From Aliivibrio fischeri (lineage in GTDB: Bacteria; Pseudomonadota; Gammaproteobacteria; Enterobacterales; Vibrionaceae): a stretch of DNA of 64,000 nt. The translations under genes were made by a program, and so were the position numbers. The notes beneath the pieces are model-generated. The model saw only the letters and a program-made list of their open reading frames with translations. It did no database searches and had not been told where the DNA came from. Below, in pieces: positions 54,928 to 63,836 of this stretch (position 1 is its first letter; every line of letters starts with the position of its first letter). Location: positions 116,910-180,909 of the forward strand of contig NZ_WOBR01000011.1 of the NCBI RefSeq assembly GCF_009727955.1. The letters run 5' to 3'.

Positions 54928-55854
54928 TTAATTGTTATTTATGTCAATTATATCCAGTTGCATTTTTGCAAAATGAACAGTTGCCATTGAACAAATAACC
55001 AATTGACTTAACTCTTCATTATAATTCCAATCTTTATAGGCCTCTAAAAGCTCACTATTACAATCATTTAAAAGATGATTAATTATACTAATAATTTCAT
55101 CGTACTTCATTGAAAGCTCTTTATTATAATCTAAAGGAAAAGATGTATGAGCTAACTTTAGTTTTTCTGATTTTAATGAGTCTTTAGCTTCCTGCAGTAC
55201 CGGTTTAATTTTTAAATATTCAGATTGATAATTATATAACCATCCATTTTCAAGCCATGCATCTACCCATATACTTTTCCAATCTTCAACTTTGACCCGT
55301 TTAGTTAATTGATAACAAACCCACCGAAATGCCGAGGCCGATACAATACTGGAAGATTTTGATGGAATACCAAATATTCCTTCAAATGATTGATACTCCC
55401 CATCAGCTTTATTTAAAAGTTTCTTATACTCACTATCATTTAAGCCATTAACTCCACGCCTAATAACAGAAAATATTGCTTGATTAGCTGAGTTGTTCCA
55501 TGATTTATTATCAAATGCATAATTTGCCAACATCTCACTACCATTAGAAAGGACATGACGTAAAGGTCTTGCATTTTGACCACCTAGGCTATAATGGTCT
55601 TTATCTTCCAGTTCTCTGGACCACTGAACATCTAGATTTCCACAAAACTCAGAAAGATTTCTACACGTTTCTTCTAAGCTTATTACAACGTTAGAGTATA
55701 CCAATGAAGCAGAATTGTGATGCATGGCAAGAGCACTGGATTCAGCAATTGAAATGGAACGTTTACTTATACGTAATGAGACAAAAGCTGCAATTGCTGC
55801 AGCTATTGAAGCAACAGCAGATAACAATGTTGGAATTGCATCCAGCCAATTCAT
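54928..55854 (-). CDS. Single-helix membrane hypothetical protein
   Basis: A 308-residue protein with one N-terminal helix (residues about 3-27, AIPTLLSAVASIAAAIAAFVSLRIS) and a large soluble domain of mixed composition. GGAGAATTTAT precedes the ATG. No family. The single-helix plus large cytoplasmic domain resembles that of many defence-associated membrane effectors but nothing specific is seen. Confidence 0.6.
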   Translation of the reverse strand: MNWLDAIPTLLSAVASIAAAIAAFVSLRISKRSISIAESSALAMHHNSASLVYSNVVISLEETCRNLSEFCGNLDVQWSRELEDKDHYSLGGQNARPLRHVLSNGSEMLANYAFDNKSWNNSANQAIFSVIRRGVNGLNDSEYKKLLNKADGEYQSFEGIFGIPSKSSSIVSASAFRWVCYQLTKRVKVEDWKSIWVDAWLENGWLYNYQSEYLKIKPVLQEAKDSLKSEKLKLAHTSFPLDYNKELSMKYDEIISIINHLLNDCNSELLEAYKDWNYNEELSQLVICSMATVHFAKMQLDIIDINNN

Positions 55855-55910
55855 ATAAATTCTCCATAATAAATTGATATTACTTTCTAATTTGAAACTG
55901 CTTATCGAGC

Positions 55911-56029
55911 TAACGCCTGCATAACACGTTTGCTACCATGCAGATTAAGCTCAAATTTACCACTTAACACGGTAAACTCAAAGAAACCTAGAATGCCGAG
56001 TGTAGTAAATCGTGTTGATGCATTTGTTA
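55911..56029 (-). repeat. attC site 28
   Basis: Class beta site with alpha-like right arm (gtagtaa). Confidence 0.83.
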
Positions 56030-56692
56030 TATTTTTTTACCAGAGAACAACGCAACACATCCTATCATTTCCACTTTAACATCTGTAAAGTGCTCGCTTA
56101 ACGATGCCACTAATGATTCTAAGTCATCGTTGTGATTACTAAATATTCCTTTCTTATTGTAAACACCCATCAATTTTTTAGCGAAAAAGTTTAGTTTTGT
56201 ACCCTTGCCTAAAATTGTACTACCAAACAATACCCCACCATCGTTCAGATGTTCTTTTAGATGCTTAAACATAATACCCTTATCAATCAAATTTCCAGGT
56301 AAACAATGAAGCAAGTAATTAACACTAATTGAGTCAAATTTATCGACATTTAACTCAAGAGGTTCAAGTACATCCCCGCAGTAAACTTCCGGTTGGAAAT
56401 GATTTATTGCTTTTGAAGTTGTATCAAGACTATTTTGATTCAAATCTAGCAAAGCGATACGTTTTGTTGATTGAGGTAGATAATTCTTGAGGTAATAACC
56501 TGAGCCAACACCAACATCTAAATGATTAGATGAAACTAACATTGAAAATTGCTCGCTAATAAATCTAGTTGGGCATTTCCAAAAATAGTTATTTGAGACT
56601 CCTAAAACCCAGAAATCGTATATTGAGAGTACTTTCTTCGAGTAGACAGCTTGTCCAGCAACTGTGGATTCTTTATTCATTTTTAATTTCAT
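56027..56692 (-). CDS. SAM-dependent methyltransferase
   Basis: A 221-residue class I methyltransferase. Motif I is HLDVGVGSGYYLKNYLP (about residues 57-73), motif II RIALLDLNQNSLDTTSKAI, and the acidic motif III CGDVLEPLEL. Motif IV-like SISVNYLLHCLPG follows. Substrate unknown. No good ribosome site; the stop TAA lies in the attC core. Confidence 0.88.
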   Translation of the reverse strand: MKLKMNKESTVAGQAVYSKKVLSIYDFWVLGVSNNYFWKCPTRFISEQFSMLVSSNHLDVGVGSGYYLKNYLPQSTKRIALLDLNQNSLDTTSKAINHFQPEVYCGDVLEPLELNVDKFDSISVNYLLHCLPGNLIDKGIMFKHLKEHLNDGGVLFGSTILGKGTKLNFFAKKLMGVYNKKGIFSNHNDDLESLVASLSEHFTDVKVEMIGCVALFSGKKI

Positions 56693-56765
56693 ATAGTTAT
56701 AAATTATCAGCCTTCAATTTATACTAAAAAATAGAGATAGCAAATCTTACCAGAGATAAAAAATA

Positions 56766-56884
56766 TAACGCCTGCATAACACGTTTGCTACCATGCAGAT
56801 TAAGCCCAAATTTACCACTAAAAGCGATAAACCCAAAGAAACCTAGAATGCCGAATGTAGCAAATCGTGTTGATGCATTTGTTA
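56766..56884 (-). repeat. attC site 29
   Basis: Class beta site. Confidence 0.85.
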
Positions 56885-58036
56885 TATTTTTCCATTCAAC
56901 AGAATAGAAGCTTTGTGCTCATCAATAGGGACTACAACACGATGTAAAAATATGTGACATTCCTCTATAGATTTATCAAGCAGGTCTTTAAAAAGGCTCA
57001 TTGTCTGTTTCTGCAATGGATTTAGGCTAGCAATAAATCTGTTTACATCTTCAATTGATGCATACTCTAAAAAATTGAAAAACAACTTAATAAAACCAGA
57101 AGTAACATCTGAAATCTGTACGAGGTAATTATCTTCTTCTTCAGATTCAACAAAAACAAAGTCGATATTATCAATTTCTGAGTCATGGACACGAATTTTT
57201 TGTATCATTTCTTCAACTTTTTCCTCATTGTCTAGGATATGCTTGGAGTTAGGGAACATTTTTAATCTATTCATATAGAACAATGAAAAATCGTCAATTA
57301 GTACATTCTTTTCGAACTGAAAAACCAACTCAAAATCCACTTTTTCACTGAACAAATGAATACATTTATAGACAAGGTATCCAAGTTTAAAAAGCATCTT
57401 AGAATCTAAATCACTTTCATTGTTGGAAAATTTTTTTGCTATATTATTCAATATAAGCTCATGGAGACTTTCTAAAAATCTTAGAGAGTGTTTTTTCTCT
57501 ATACGTGGATAGTCAAATGAAGTCATTAAAGCAAGAAAATTTTCTTTATCGAGTTTAATTAGTCTATATAAACAGTCTTTATAAATAAATTGTTCGCTAT
57601 AGTCATTTATATCATCTGTACATAACACAAGGTCTTCGATTATATCAAGGAAAGACCAATATACTGTATTTATCATTTCATAGTGAATATATACGTTCTT
57701 TTCAAGAAAAAACTCAAAAAGGGTTTTAAACTTCTTACTACCTAACGCATATTTAAATGCTTCGATAGGAGTATACTTAGCTCTAATTTTTACCATCTGA
57801 GCAAATTTAAGCTCTACAGTCTTTTTGGGGAGATAGAGTTTATTCTTCAAATCGATGAAGTCTATCTCCTTACTTTGATCATTCAAAGCAATCCCCCCTA
57901 AAACAAAGATTGAAGAAGATTCCTGACTCGGATCATTGTCTATATTGTACTCAGCTCCAGAAAGGAGTAATTTCCTTATATTATTAGATTCATCATAGTA
58001 GAGTGAGTATTTATTTTTTGTAGATTCTAGTTCCAT
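56882..58036 (-). CDS. DUF3800-like protein
   Basis: A 384-residue soluble protein. The N-terminal YYDESNN (13-19) and the C-terminal LVQISDVTSGFIKLF resemble the yxDES and QlaD motifs of DUF3800, an RNase-H-like fold. Family members occur next to phage-defence genes. It is rather longer than usual and its sequence is diverged. GAGATGTTGAATAA precedes the ATG; the stop lies in the attC core. Confidence 0.6.
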   Translation of the reverse strand: MELESTKNKYSLYYDESNNIRKLLLSGAEYNIDNDPSQESSSIFVLGGIALNDQSKEIDFIDLKNKLYLPKKTVELKFAQMVKIRAKYTPIEAFKYALGSKKFKTLFEFFLEKNVYIHYEMINTVYWSFLDIIEDLVLCTDDINDYSEQFIYKDCLYRLIKLDKENFLALMTSFDYPRIEKKHSLRFLESLHELILNNIAKKFSNNESDLDSKMLFKLGYLVYKCIHLFSEKVDFELVFQFEKNVLIDDFSLFYMNRLKMFPNSKHILDNEEKVEEMIQKIRVHDSEIDNIDFVFVESEEEDNYLVQISDVTSGFIKLFFNFLEYASIEDVNRFIASLNPLQKQTMSLFKDLLDKSIEECHIFLHRVVVPIDEHKASILLNGKI

Positions 58037-58070
58037 TTATTCAACATCTCTCAGTTCGTGACGGAAAATA

Positions 58071-58191
58071 TAACGCCGCAATAACACGTTTATTACTACG
58101 ACGACTTAGCTGAATTTTACCGCCTTAAACACCTAAACCAAAGACAAACCTACAACGCCGAATGTAATAAATCGTGTTGATTGCTTTGTTA
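58071..58191 (-). repeat. attC site 30
   Basis: Delta/gamma-type site with CCGCAATAACACG left arm. Confidence 0.82.
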
Positions 58192-58920
58192 TGCAGTTTT
58201 TAATACAGTTGAAATTGGCTTTGGCAGATCTGTTAACTCTCGTTTTTGCTCAACGCCAACAAGGTAACTATACGCTGCCATAAATACTGGTAATTTACGT
58301 CGTAGTGATTTTAATGCACGTTGATTATTTTTATATGAACTCGCAATTGTATCTTTCTCTTTATCGCTTATAAATGCAGCAACAACTTCAAATAACTCAG
58401 TACTAGCCCCGTTTTTATACATTAAATGGCCATAAAAATAATTTGAACCTTTAATAATAGAATTATTAGGTAAGGATGATTCTGCTGTTATTTTTATTTC
58501 TTTATATACATCATCAAAATCCATATTTAAGACATCGATATCCAAGCCAACAACATATTTAAGCTCTGCTTGTGATATAACGTTATATATTAAATTAATG
58601 TAACGAGATTCTGTCAAATTAAGTGCGTGTTTATGCTCTTCAACTGTTATCTTCTTTTTTAGTTCATCATAGCTATTAAGTATTTCAACAATAGTATAGT
58701 TACCAACCTCATCAAGTTGAGTCTTAGTGAAATTCTTCCACAGTTCTTTAAGTGCATCTTCGCAGCGCTCTAAATAAAATGATGACTTTTTATGAGCCTT
58801 TTCATCTCTTTTGTCTATACGATTTGTAATAAACGTCATTACAGCAATCATAACCCCTAAAGTCACAAAAACAACGCTAATTAAACGCACTAAAGGTAAG
58901 AAATAAACTATTTTTTCCAC
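58189..58920 (-). CDS. Membrane-anchored hypothetical cassette protein
   Basis: About 243 residues with an N-terminal helix (YFLPLVRLISVVFVTLGVMIAVMTF) and a charged cytoplasmic domain. The GTG at 58920 is chosen because AAAGGG lies six bases upstream; an ATG at 58935 is also possible but has no site. No family recognised. Stop in attC core. Confidence 0.55.
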   Translation of the reverse strand: MEKIVYFLPLVRLISVVFVTLGVMIAVMTFITNRIDKRDEKAHKKSSFYLERCEDALKELWKNFTKTQLDEVGNYTIVEILNSYDELKKKITVEEHKHALNLTESRYINLIYNVISQAELKYVVGLDIDVLNMDFDDVYKEIKITAESSLPNNSIIKGSNYFYGHLMYKNGASTELFEVVAAFISDKEKDTIASSYKNNQRALKSLRRKLPVFMAAYSYLVGVEQKRELTDLPKPISTVLKTA

Positions 58921-58945
58921 AATATTCCCTTTCATAAAAACGGCA

Positions 58946-59046
58946 TAACGCCGCAATAACACGTGCGAAAGACTGACTTACAAAACCAATTACACTCTAA
59001 ACCGCGAATGCCGAATGTAAATAGCATCGTGTTGATTGCTTTGTTA
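58946..59046 (-). repeat. attC site 31 (short class)
   Basis: A 101-bp short-class site. Confidence 0.83.
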
Positions 59047-59508
59047 TACGAGCCTTGCTTTCGCTTCAATTAACTTGGTAAAGAACTGATTTACCAAGAT
59101 TTGCTGTAGACTGAGTTTAATTAGACTGGCTCAATTTAGCGAGCAAAATATCCAATCAACAATAAAAACTGCGAGATGAAACAATCCCTTTTTCTTACAC
59201 CATTTGTACGATTTGGTTTCAGCCAGTTTGGAGCTGATAAACCAAATATCCAAACCACAATTGGGATTGAAAATGCTAAGAGGAAAACACTGATACAGGC
59301 TAAAATGAGGCATAACCAAAGAACAATTGAAGCGTAAATTAGTTTCTGAAACGCCTGAATTTGGGGCAATAATAGTTCAATGCCGAACCTGATGAAATGG
59401 AAACCAAAAGGCAACAAAGAAAAAGATAAACCACCCTACTTTTACACCCAAAAAACTAATGGTTCAATCGCTGAACTGAACCAAAAAACTGCATTCTCAG
59501 AGTTCGTA
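59047..59508 (-). repeat. Type I ORF-less cassette body, copy 6
   Basis: Type I body with end repeats GTTATACGA / TCGTATAAC, a compensated variant of the usual GTTACACGA / TCGTGTAAC. Both ends changed together. Confidence 0.8.
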
Positions 59509-59628
59509 TAACGCCTGCATAACACGTTTACTACTATGCGATTATACTTAATATTGACGCCTTTAAACGAGAAACACCCGGCAAACTGAGATTGCCGAGT
59601 GTAGTAAATCGTGTTGATGCATTTGTTA
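59509..59628 (-). repeat. attC site 32
   Basis: Class alpha site. Confidence 0.85.
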
Positions 59629-59634
59629 TATTCG

Positions 59635-60378
59635 TCATTCAACGTCAATGAATCTTGCCTTAGGATATTTATTTTTACAAGCTACCAGTAAATCTGCGAA
59701 TGCTTTTTCTAAACCTGCCGAAGTTTTTTCTACATTGTCCTTAAATATTGTTGCAGATTGAATTGCTCCTTTATAAGTTCCGTAAGATAGTTTTTCATGA
59801 AGCTCTTCTAATGTTACTTTTCTATCAAGTAACCCTTTTTCAGCCATTTCAGGTTGCAGCCTATTTATAAAGAAATCACTTCGTACTTGGAATGATTCTA
59901 ATGTCATAAGGAAGCCAGCTTGTTCATTATCTAACACAAGTAACATTGGTAATTCTTCAGATAAAATTAATGTTAACTCATCAAAATCGACCATTGGTGT
60001 GCTATCGAAGTTTTTCTCAACTCTCATATTAAAAGCTAAATCATATTCGTTACTATATTTAGATAACACTAGATTCATATTACCGATTGAGTTCAATTGT
60101 CGCCCTAAATTGAACAAAGCGCGATTGAGTTTTGCAATTTCTACAACTTGATTTTCAGCGATTGATACTTCTCTTTTATGTCGCTCTATGGAAGCGTTGT
60201 AACGAAAAGCAAGATACGCACCAAGCGCCGTACTAAACGTTACTGTTACTGCATTAAAAAAATAATCATAATGCTTAGGGAGAACTTCCTCCTCTATTGC
60301 AAGCCCACTGAAATACCACAAATTTATCAATGCTAGTCCAAAAAGACCCCCAATTACTTCATGCTTATATTGATTCAA
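59635..60378 (-). CDS. Membrane-anchored hypothetical cassette protein
   Basis: A 247-residue protein. Two helices at the N-terminus (about residues 8-24 and 40-60) are followed by a helical cytoplasmic domain that starts with a coiled coil (SIERHKREVSIAENQVVEIAKLNRAL). The TTG start at 60378 has GAGGT ten bases upstream. No family. It is similar in layout to the cassette gene at 49890. Confidence 0.55.
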   Translation of the reverse strand: MNQYKHEVIGGLFGLALINLWYFSGLAIEEEVLPKHYDYFFNAVTVTFSTALGAYLAFRYNASIERHKREVSIAENQVVEIAKLNRALFNLGRQLNSIGNMNLVLSKYSNEYDLAFNMRVEKNFDSTPMVDFDELTLILSEELPMLLVLDNEQAGFLMTLESFQVRSDFFINRLQPEMAEKGLLDRKVTLEELHEKLSYGTYKGAIQSATIFKDNVEKTSAGLEKAFADLLVACKNKYPKARFIDVE

Positions 60379-60400
60379 CTTATTTTTACCTCAAAGAATA

Positions 60401-60502
60401 TAACGCTTGCATAACACGTGCTGACGACCAACTTTACCAAACCAATTACACTTCAAACCAAAAATGCCGAATGTAATAAGCATCGTGTTGATGCGATTGT
60501 TG
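60401..60502 (-). repeat. attC site 33 (short class)
   Basis: A 102-bp short-class site with GTGCTGACGACC / AAGCATCG arms. Confidence 0.82.
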
Positions 60503-60960
60503 TGCGTGCTTACTTTCGGCTTGGTCAATTTGGTAAAGAACTGCCCTGCCAAGATTTTCTAAGCCTAGATTCTAATTTACCAATGCCAATTAAGCGAACA
60601 AAATGTTCTTAAATTGCGAGATAAAGTGAATGGAAAACATATACATTTTTTACGCCATTTGAACGGCTTAGTTTCAGCTAGTTTGGAACTGATAAGCCAA
60701 ATATACTCGTCACAATTGGGATTGGAAATGCTGCAAGGAAAACACTGATGCAGACTAAAATGAGGCATAACCAAAGAACAATTGAAGCGTAAATTAGCCT
60801 CTGAAACGCCTGAACTTATGGAAATAATGACTAATTTGCCGAACCTGATAATACGAAAACCAAAAGGCAACAAAGAAGAAAGGAACGCTTACGAAGCCAA
60901 AACTACGAAAGCCGCGATCCTTTTGATGAACCGTGCAAAAAATTTCGGACTCAGTACGCA
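60503..60960 (-). repeat. Type II ORF-less cassette body, copy 4
   Basis: Type II body. A plus-strand frame (TTG start at 60782) is open past the cassette end, but it is not conserved in the others. Confidence 0.8.
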
Positions 60961-61079
60961 CAACGCTTGCATAACACGTTTATTACCATGCCAACCAACC
61001 TGAATTAACCGTCTTAATCACAAAAACCAAAGCAAACCCAGAACGCCGAGTGTAATAAATCGTGTTGATGCGATTGTTG
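60961..61079 (-). repeat. attC site 34
   Basis: Class delta site with CAACGCTTGC arm. Confidence 0.82.
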
Positions 61080-61535
61080 TGCGGACTCTTTTTCGGCTTG
61101 GCCAACTTGGTAAAGAACTGCTCTGCCAACATTTTCTAAGCCCTGATTTTAATTTACCAATGGTAATTAAGCGAACAAAATGAACATAAAACTGGAAATA
61201 ATGTGAAGAAAAACAAATACATTTACAACACCATTTGAACGACTTGGTTTCAGCAAGTTTGGAACTAAAAACCAAATATCCTAACCACAATTGGGATTGA
61301 AAATGCGGCGAGGAAAACACGGATGCAAGCTAAAATGAGGCAACACCAAAGAACCATTGAAGCGTAAAAATGCCTTTGAAACGCCTGAATTTAGGCCGAC
61401 AATGCTTAATTGCCGAACCTGATGAAACGAACGCTAAAAGGCAACAAAGAAGAGAATTTGTGATAGCTAAATAGCGTTTAAAAAAGTCTCGTTTCTATTG
61501 ATGAACCGTGCAAAAAATTTCGGACTCAGTACGCA
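61080..61535 (-). repeat. Type II ORF-less cassette body, copy 5
   Basis: Type II body with a more diverged left third (gcggactctttttcggc), otherwise like the rest. Confidence 0.78.
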
Positions 61536-61655
61536 CAACGCCTGCATAACACGTTTATTACTATGTAAATATACTTGAAATTGACGCCTTAAAACGAGAA
61601 ACACTCGGCAAACTGAGATTGCCGAGTGTAATAAATCGTGTTGATGCATTTGTTA
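61536..61655 (-). repeat. attC site 35
   Basis: Class alpha centre with delta-like outer stem (attactatg / gtaataa). Confidence 0.82.
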
Positions 61656-61676
61656 TGTGCTAATTTTAGCTCCGAG

Positions 61677-62018
61677 CTACTCTTCAAATAGATCCAATTT
61701 TTGGTTAACGAAATCCATTATTTGATCATAGGTAAACTCATCAATTTTCCCTGCTATCACGAAGCAAATTAGATAGGATGAAACGAAATGGAACTTATAA
61801 TGAAGTTTGGAGTTGGGATCAAATGACCAATCAGATTTAACTTGTTCATCAATTTCATGATTCATAGCCTCAAACAATGAGCTATTATTCATATGATTGC
61901 GCTTTGAATAGAAAAGTGATGCTAACTGATATAGGTTTTCTTGTGGTATATCGCCATTTGAAATAGCTTCCAGTGCTTCACTTAATGCTTCTTTTACCTC
62001 TATTAGCCACTTTTCCAT
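61677..62018 (-). CDS. Hypothetical helical cassette protein
   Basis: A 113-residue acidic, soluble, mostly helical protein (MEKWLIEVKEALSEALEAISNG...). GGAGAAATGATAT precedes the ATG. It has no membrane helix; no family recognised. Confidence 0.55.
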   Translation of the reverse strand: MEKWLIEVKEALSEALEAISNGDIPQENLYQLASLFYSKRNHMNNSSLFEAMNHEIDEQVKSDWSFDPNSKLHYKFHFVSSYLICFVIAGKIDEFTYDQIMDFVNQKLDLFEE

Positions 62019-62051
62019 ATATCATTTCTCCATACTTTCCTAATTTGCACA

Positions 62052-62172
62052 TAACGCCTGCATAACACGTTTGCTACGATACAGACTTAACTGAATTTTA
62101 CCGCCTTAATCACTGAAACTAAAGGCAAACTGACAACGCCGAGTGTAGCAAATCGTGTTGATGCATTTGTTA
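62052..62172 (-). repeat. attC site 36
   Basis: Class gamma site. Confidence 0.85.
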
Positions 62173-62961
62173 TAAGCACCTTTCACCAGATAAACTATTT
62201 GTAATGGATTGATGATTTAGCTTCAGATATTCGATGTCAGCTAAATAAGCAAGATGATGTCCATTAGTGATATTTTCAATAAATGCCTCATTACCGTTGT
62301 TAGCTTCACTTTGCATAAAATCGACTAAGGTTTGAACCCTATCAATCATAGTTTCAACTAACTTCTCACGGTCAGCATTTGATAAACCATAAGAATCACA
62401 AAACAACTTAGCCCTAGTCGATTGAGAGCTTAAATCACCTAATGCGTCATACTCATTGGTCTTAAACGGTGCCCAACAATAAACAGCATAAGCAATATCC
62501 CAAAGTCTTGGTGCAGGATGAGCCGTATCAAAGTCAAAGATACCGACAGTTTGATTTCCATTTAAAGCTACATTGTAAGGAGCGAAATCTCCATGACAAA
62601 TAACTTCATACGGTTTTCTGCCTGGTAGCATCCATTTAGTTTTTTGAAATGACGGACTAGAAATAAATGAAACCGTTGAATCATGATATTGACGCAAAAG
62701 CTTGCTAGCAGAAATTAATGCTTCATCCGTAGCAATATTTCCAATTAATGGATAATTGTAAACCTCACCCAAAACATAAGACAAAATTTCATTTCCGTTG
62801 TCGTCAAAACCAAAGGATTTTGGAGCGCCACTAAAGCCATCACTTTCAAGGTGAGACAGTAACTTATGAATTGAAACAGACCAAAAACCACTTGGTCGAT
62901 ATACTTTATCTTCAGAGCGAAAAACTAGCCCTTCGCGCCCACCTTGAAGTTCTTCCATCAT
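62170..62961 (-). CDS. APH/choline-kinase-fold phosphotransferase
   Basis: A 263-residue kinase. The catalytic loop HGDFAPYNV (His123, Asp125, Asn130) and the metal-binding FDFD (about 142-145) are those of the aminoglycoside phosphotransferase superfamily. It might phosphorylate an aminoglycoside or a small metabolite; nothing in the sequence shows it is a resistance gene. Start ATG at 62961, or 62958 with a better-spaced AAGGG. The stop lies in the attC core. Confidence 0.85.
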   Translation of the reverse strand: MMEELQGGREGLVFRSEDKVYRPSGFWSVSIHKLLSHLESDGFSGAPKSFGFDDNGNEILSYVLGEVYNYPLIGNIATDEALISASKLLRQYHDSTVSFISSPSFQKTKWMLPGRKPYEVICHGDFAPYNVALNGNQTVGIFDFDTAHPAPRLWDIAYAVYCWAPFKTNEYDALGDLSSQSTRAKLFCDSYGLSNADREKLVETMIDRVQTLVDFMQSEANNGNEAFIENITNGHHLAYLADIEYLKLNHQSITNSLSGERCL

Positions 62962-62990
62962 AATCCCTTTTCATGAAAAACCCGTGCTTA

Positions 62991-63110
62991 TAACGCCTGC
63001 ATAACACGTTTACTACTGTGCAATTATACTTAAAATTGACGCCTTAAAACGAGAAACACCCGGCAAACTGAGATTGCCGAGTGTAGTAAATCGTGTTGAT
63101 GCATTTGTTA
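62991..63110 (-). repeat. attC site 37
   Basis: Class alpha site (actactgtgcaattatac). Confidence 0.85.
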
Positions 63111-63129
63111 TGTTCGCTCTAACCGTTGA

Positions 63130-63339
63130 TCACCGAACATATTTAAACTTAACATGAGTATCAATGTAAGAATTAAGATCACCACCAGATACCGCAATTA
63201 TTTTCATTCTGTCGATGTGCTGCTTACCTGCACTATCGTAGTCGTAACTAACTGAACGAGCAGTTTCATCGAACCAAACCGTAATAGAGTTAGAATCTAA
63301 TTCAAAACCACGTATTCCTGATAAGTTGTAAGTTTGCAT
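63130..63339 (-). CDS. KTSC-like small protein, copy 2 of 3
   Basis: Sixty-nine residues, identical to copy 3 and differing from copy 1 at one residue (NLSGI for NSSGI). The whole cassette body, including the upstream non-coding part, is duplicated, but the attC next to it is of the alpha class. Confidence 0.6.
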   Translation of the reverse strand: MQTYNLSGIRGFELDSNSITVWFDETARSVSYDYDSAGKQHIDRMKIIAVSGGDLNSYIDTHVKFKYVR

Positions 63340-63486
63340 TTAAGCCTCAATAGTCCATTTGTACCAATATATACGAATATCATTATTATAATCTTGGTAT
63401 GAACTACTGTGACTAAGCTCACTAATTACTAACTTGATAAAAATTAAGACAATATTTTAGATAACAATTATCTTCCACCTAGAACA

Positions 63487-63607
63487 TAACGCCTGCATAA
63501 CACGTTTGCTACGATACAGACTTAACTGAATTTTAACGCCTTAATCACTGAAACTAAAGGCAAACTGACAATGCCGAGTGTAGCAAATCGTGTTGATGCA
63601 TTTGTTA
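63487..63607 (-). repeat. attC site 38
   Basis: Class gamma site, belongs to copy 3. Confidence 0.85.
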
Positions 63608-63626
63608 TGTTCGCTCTAACCGTTGA

Positions 63627-63836
63627 TCACCGAACATATTTAAACTTAACATGAGTATCAATGTAAGAATTAAGATCTCCACCAGATACCGCAATTATTT
63701 TCATTCTGTCGATGTGCTGCTTACCTGCACTATCGTAGTCATAACTAACTGAACGAGCAGTTTCATCGAACCAAACCGTAATAGAGTTAGAATCTAATTC
63801 AAAACCACGTATTCCTGATAAGTTGTAAGTTTGCAT
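63627..63836 (-). CDS. KTSC-like small protein, copy 3 of 3
   Basis: Sixty-nine residues, identical in protein to copy 2. The cassette body is near-identical to copies 1 and 2, but its attC is gamma class. Recent duplication is likely. Confidence 0.6.
   Translation of the reverse strand: MQTYNLSGIRGFELDSNSITVWFDETARSVSYDYDSAGKQHIDRMKIIAVSGGDLNSYIDTHVKFKYVR

Noticed and set aside
46297..61320. Minus-strand frames of 60-98 codons inside the ORF-less bodies (for example 46297-46593, 52828-53088, 59136-59417, 60577-60873)
   Set aside because: They are Cys/Phe/Ile-rich, differ in length and frame between copies, and lie opposite to the better plus-strand frame, so they are antisense shadows.
62170..62961. 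Antibiotic-resistance gene
   Set aside because: The APH fold is shared with many metabolic kinases; nothing in the sequence points to a known resistance enzyme.
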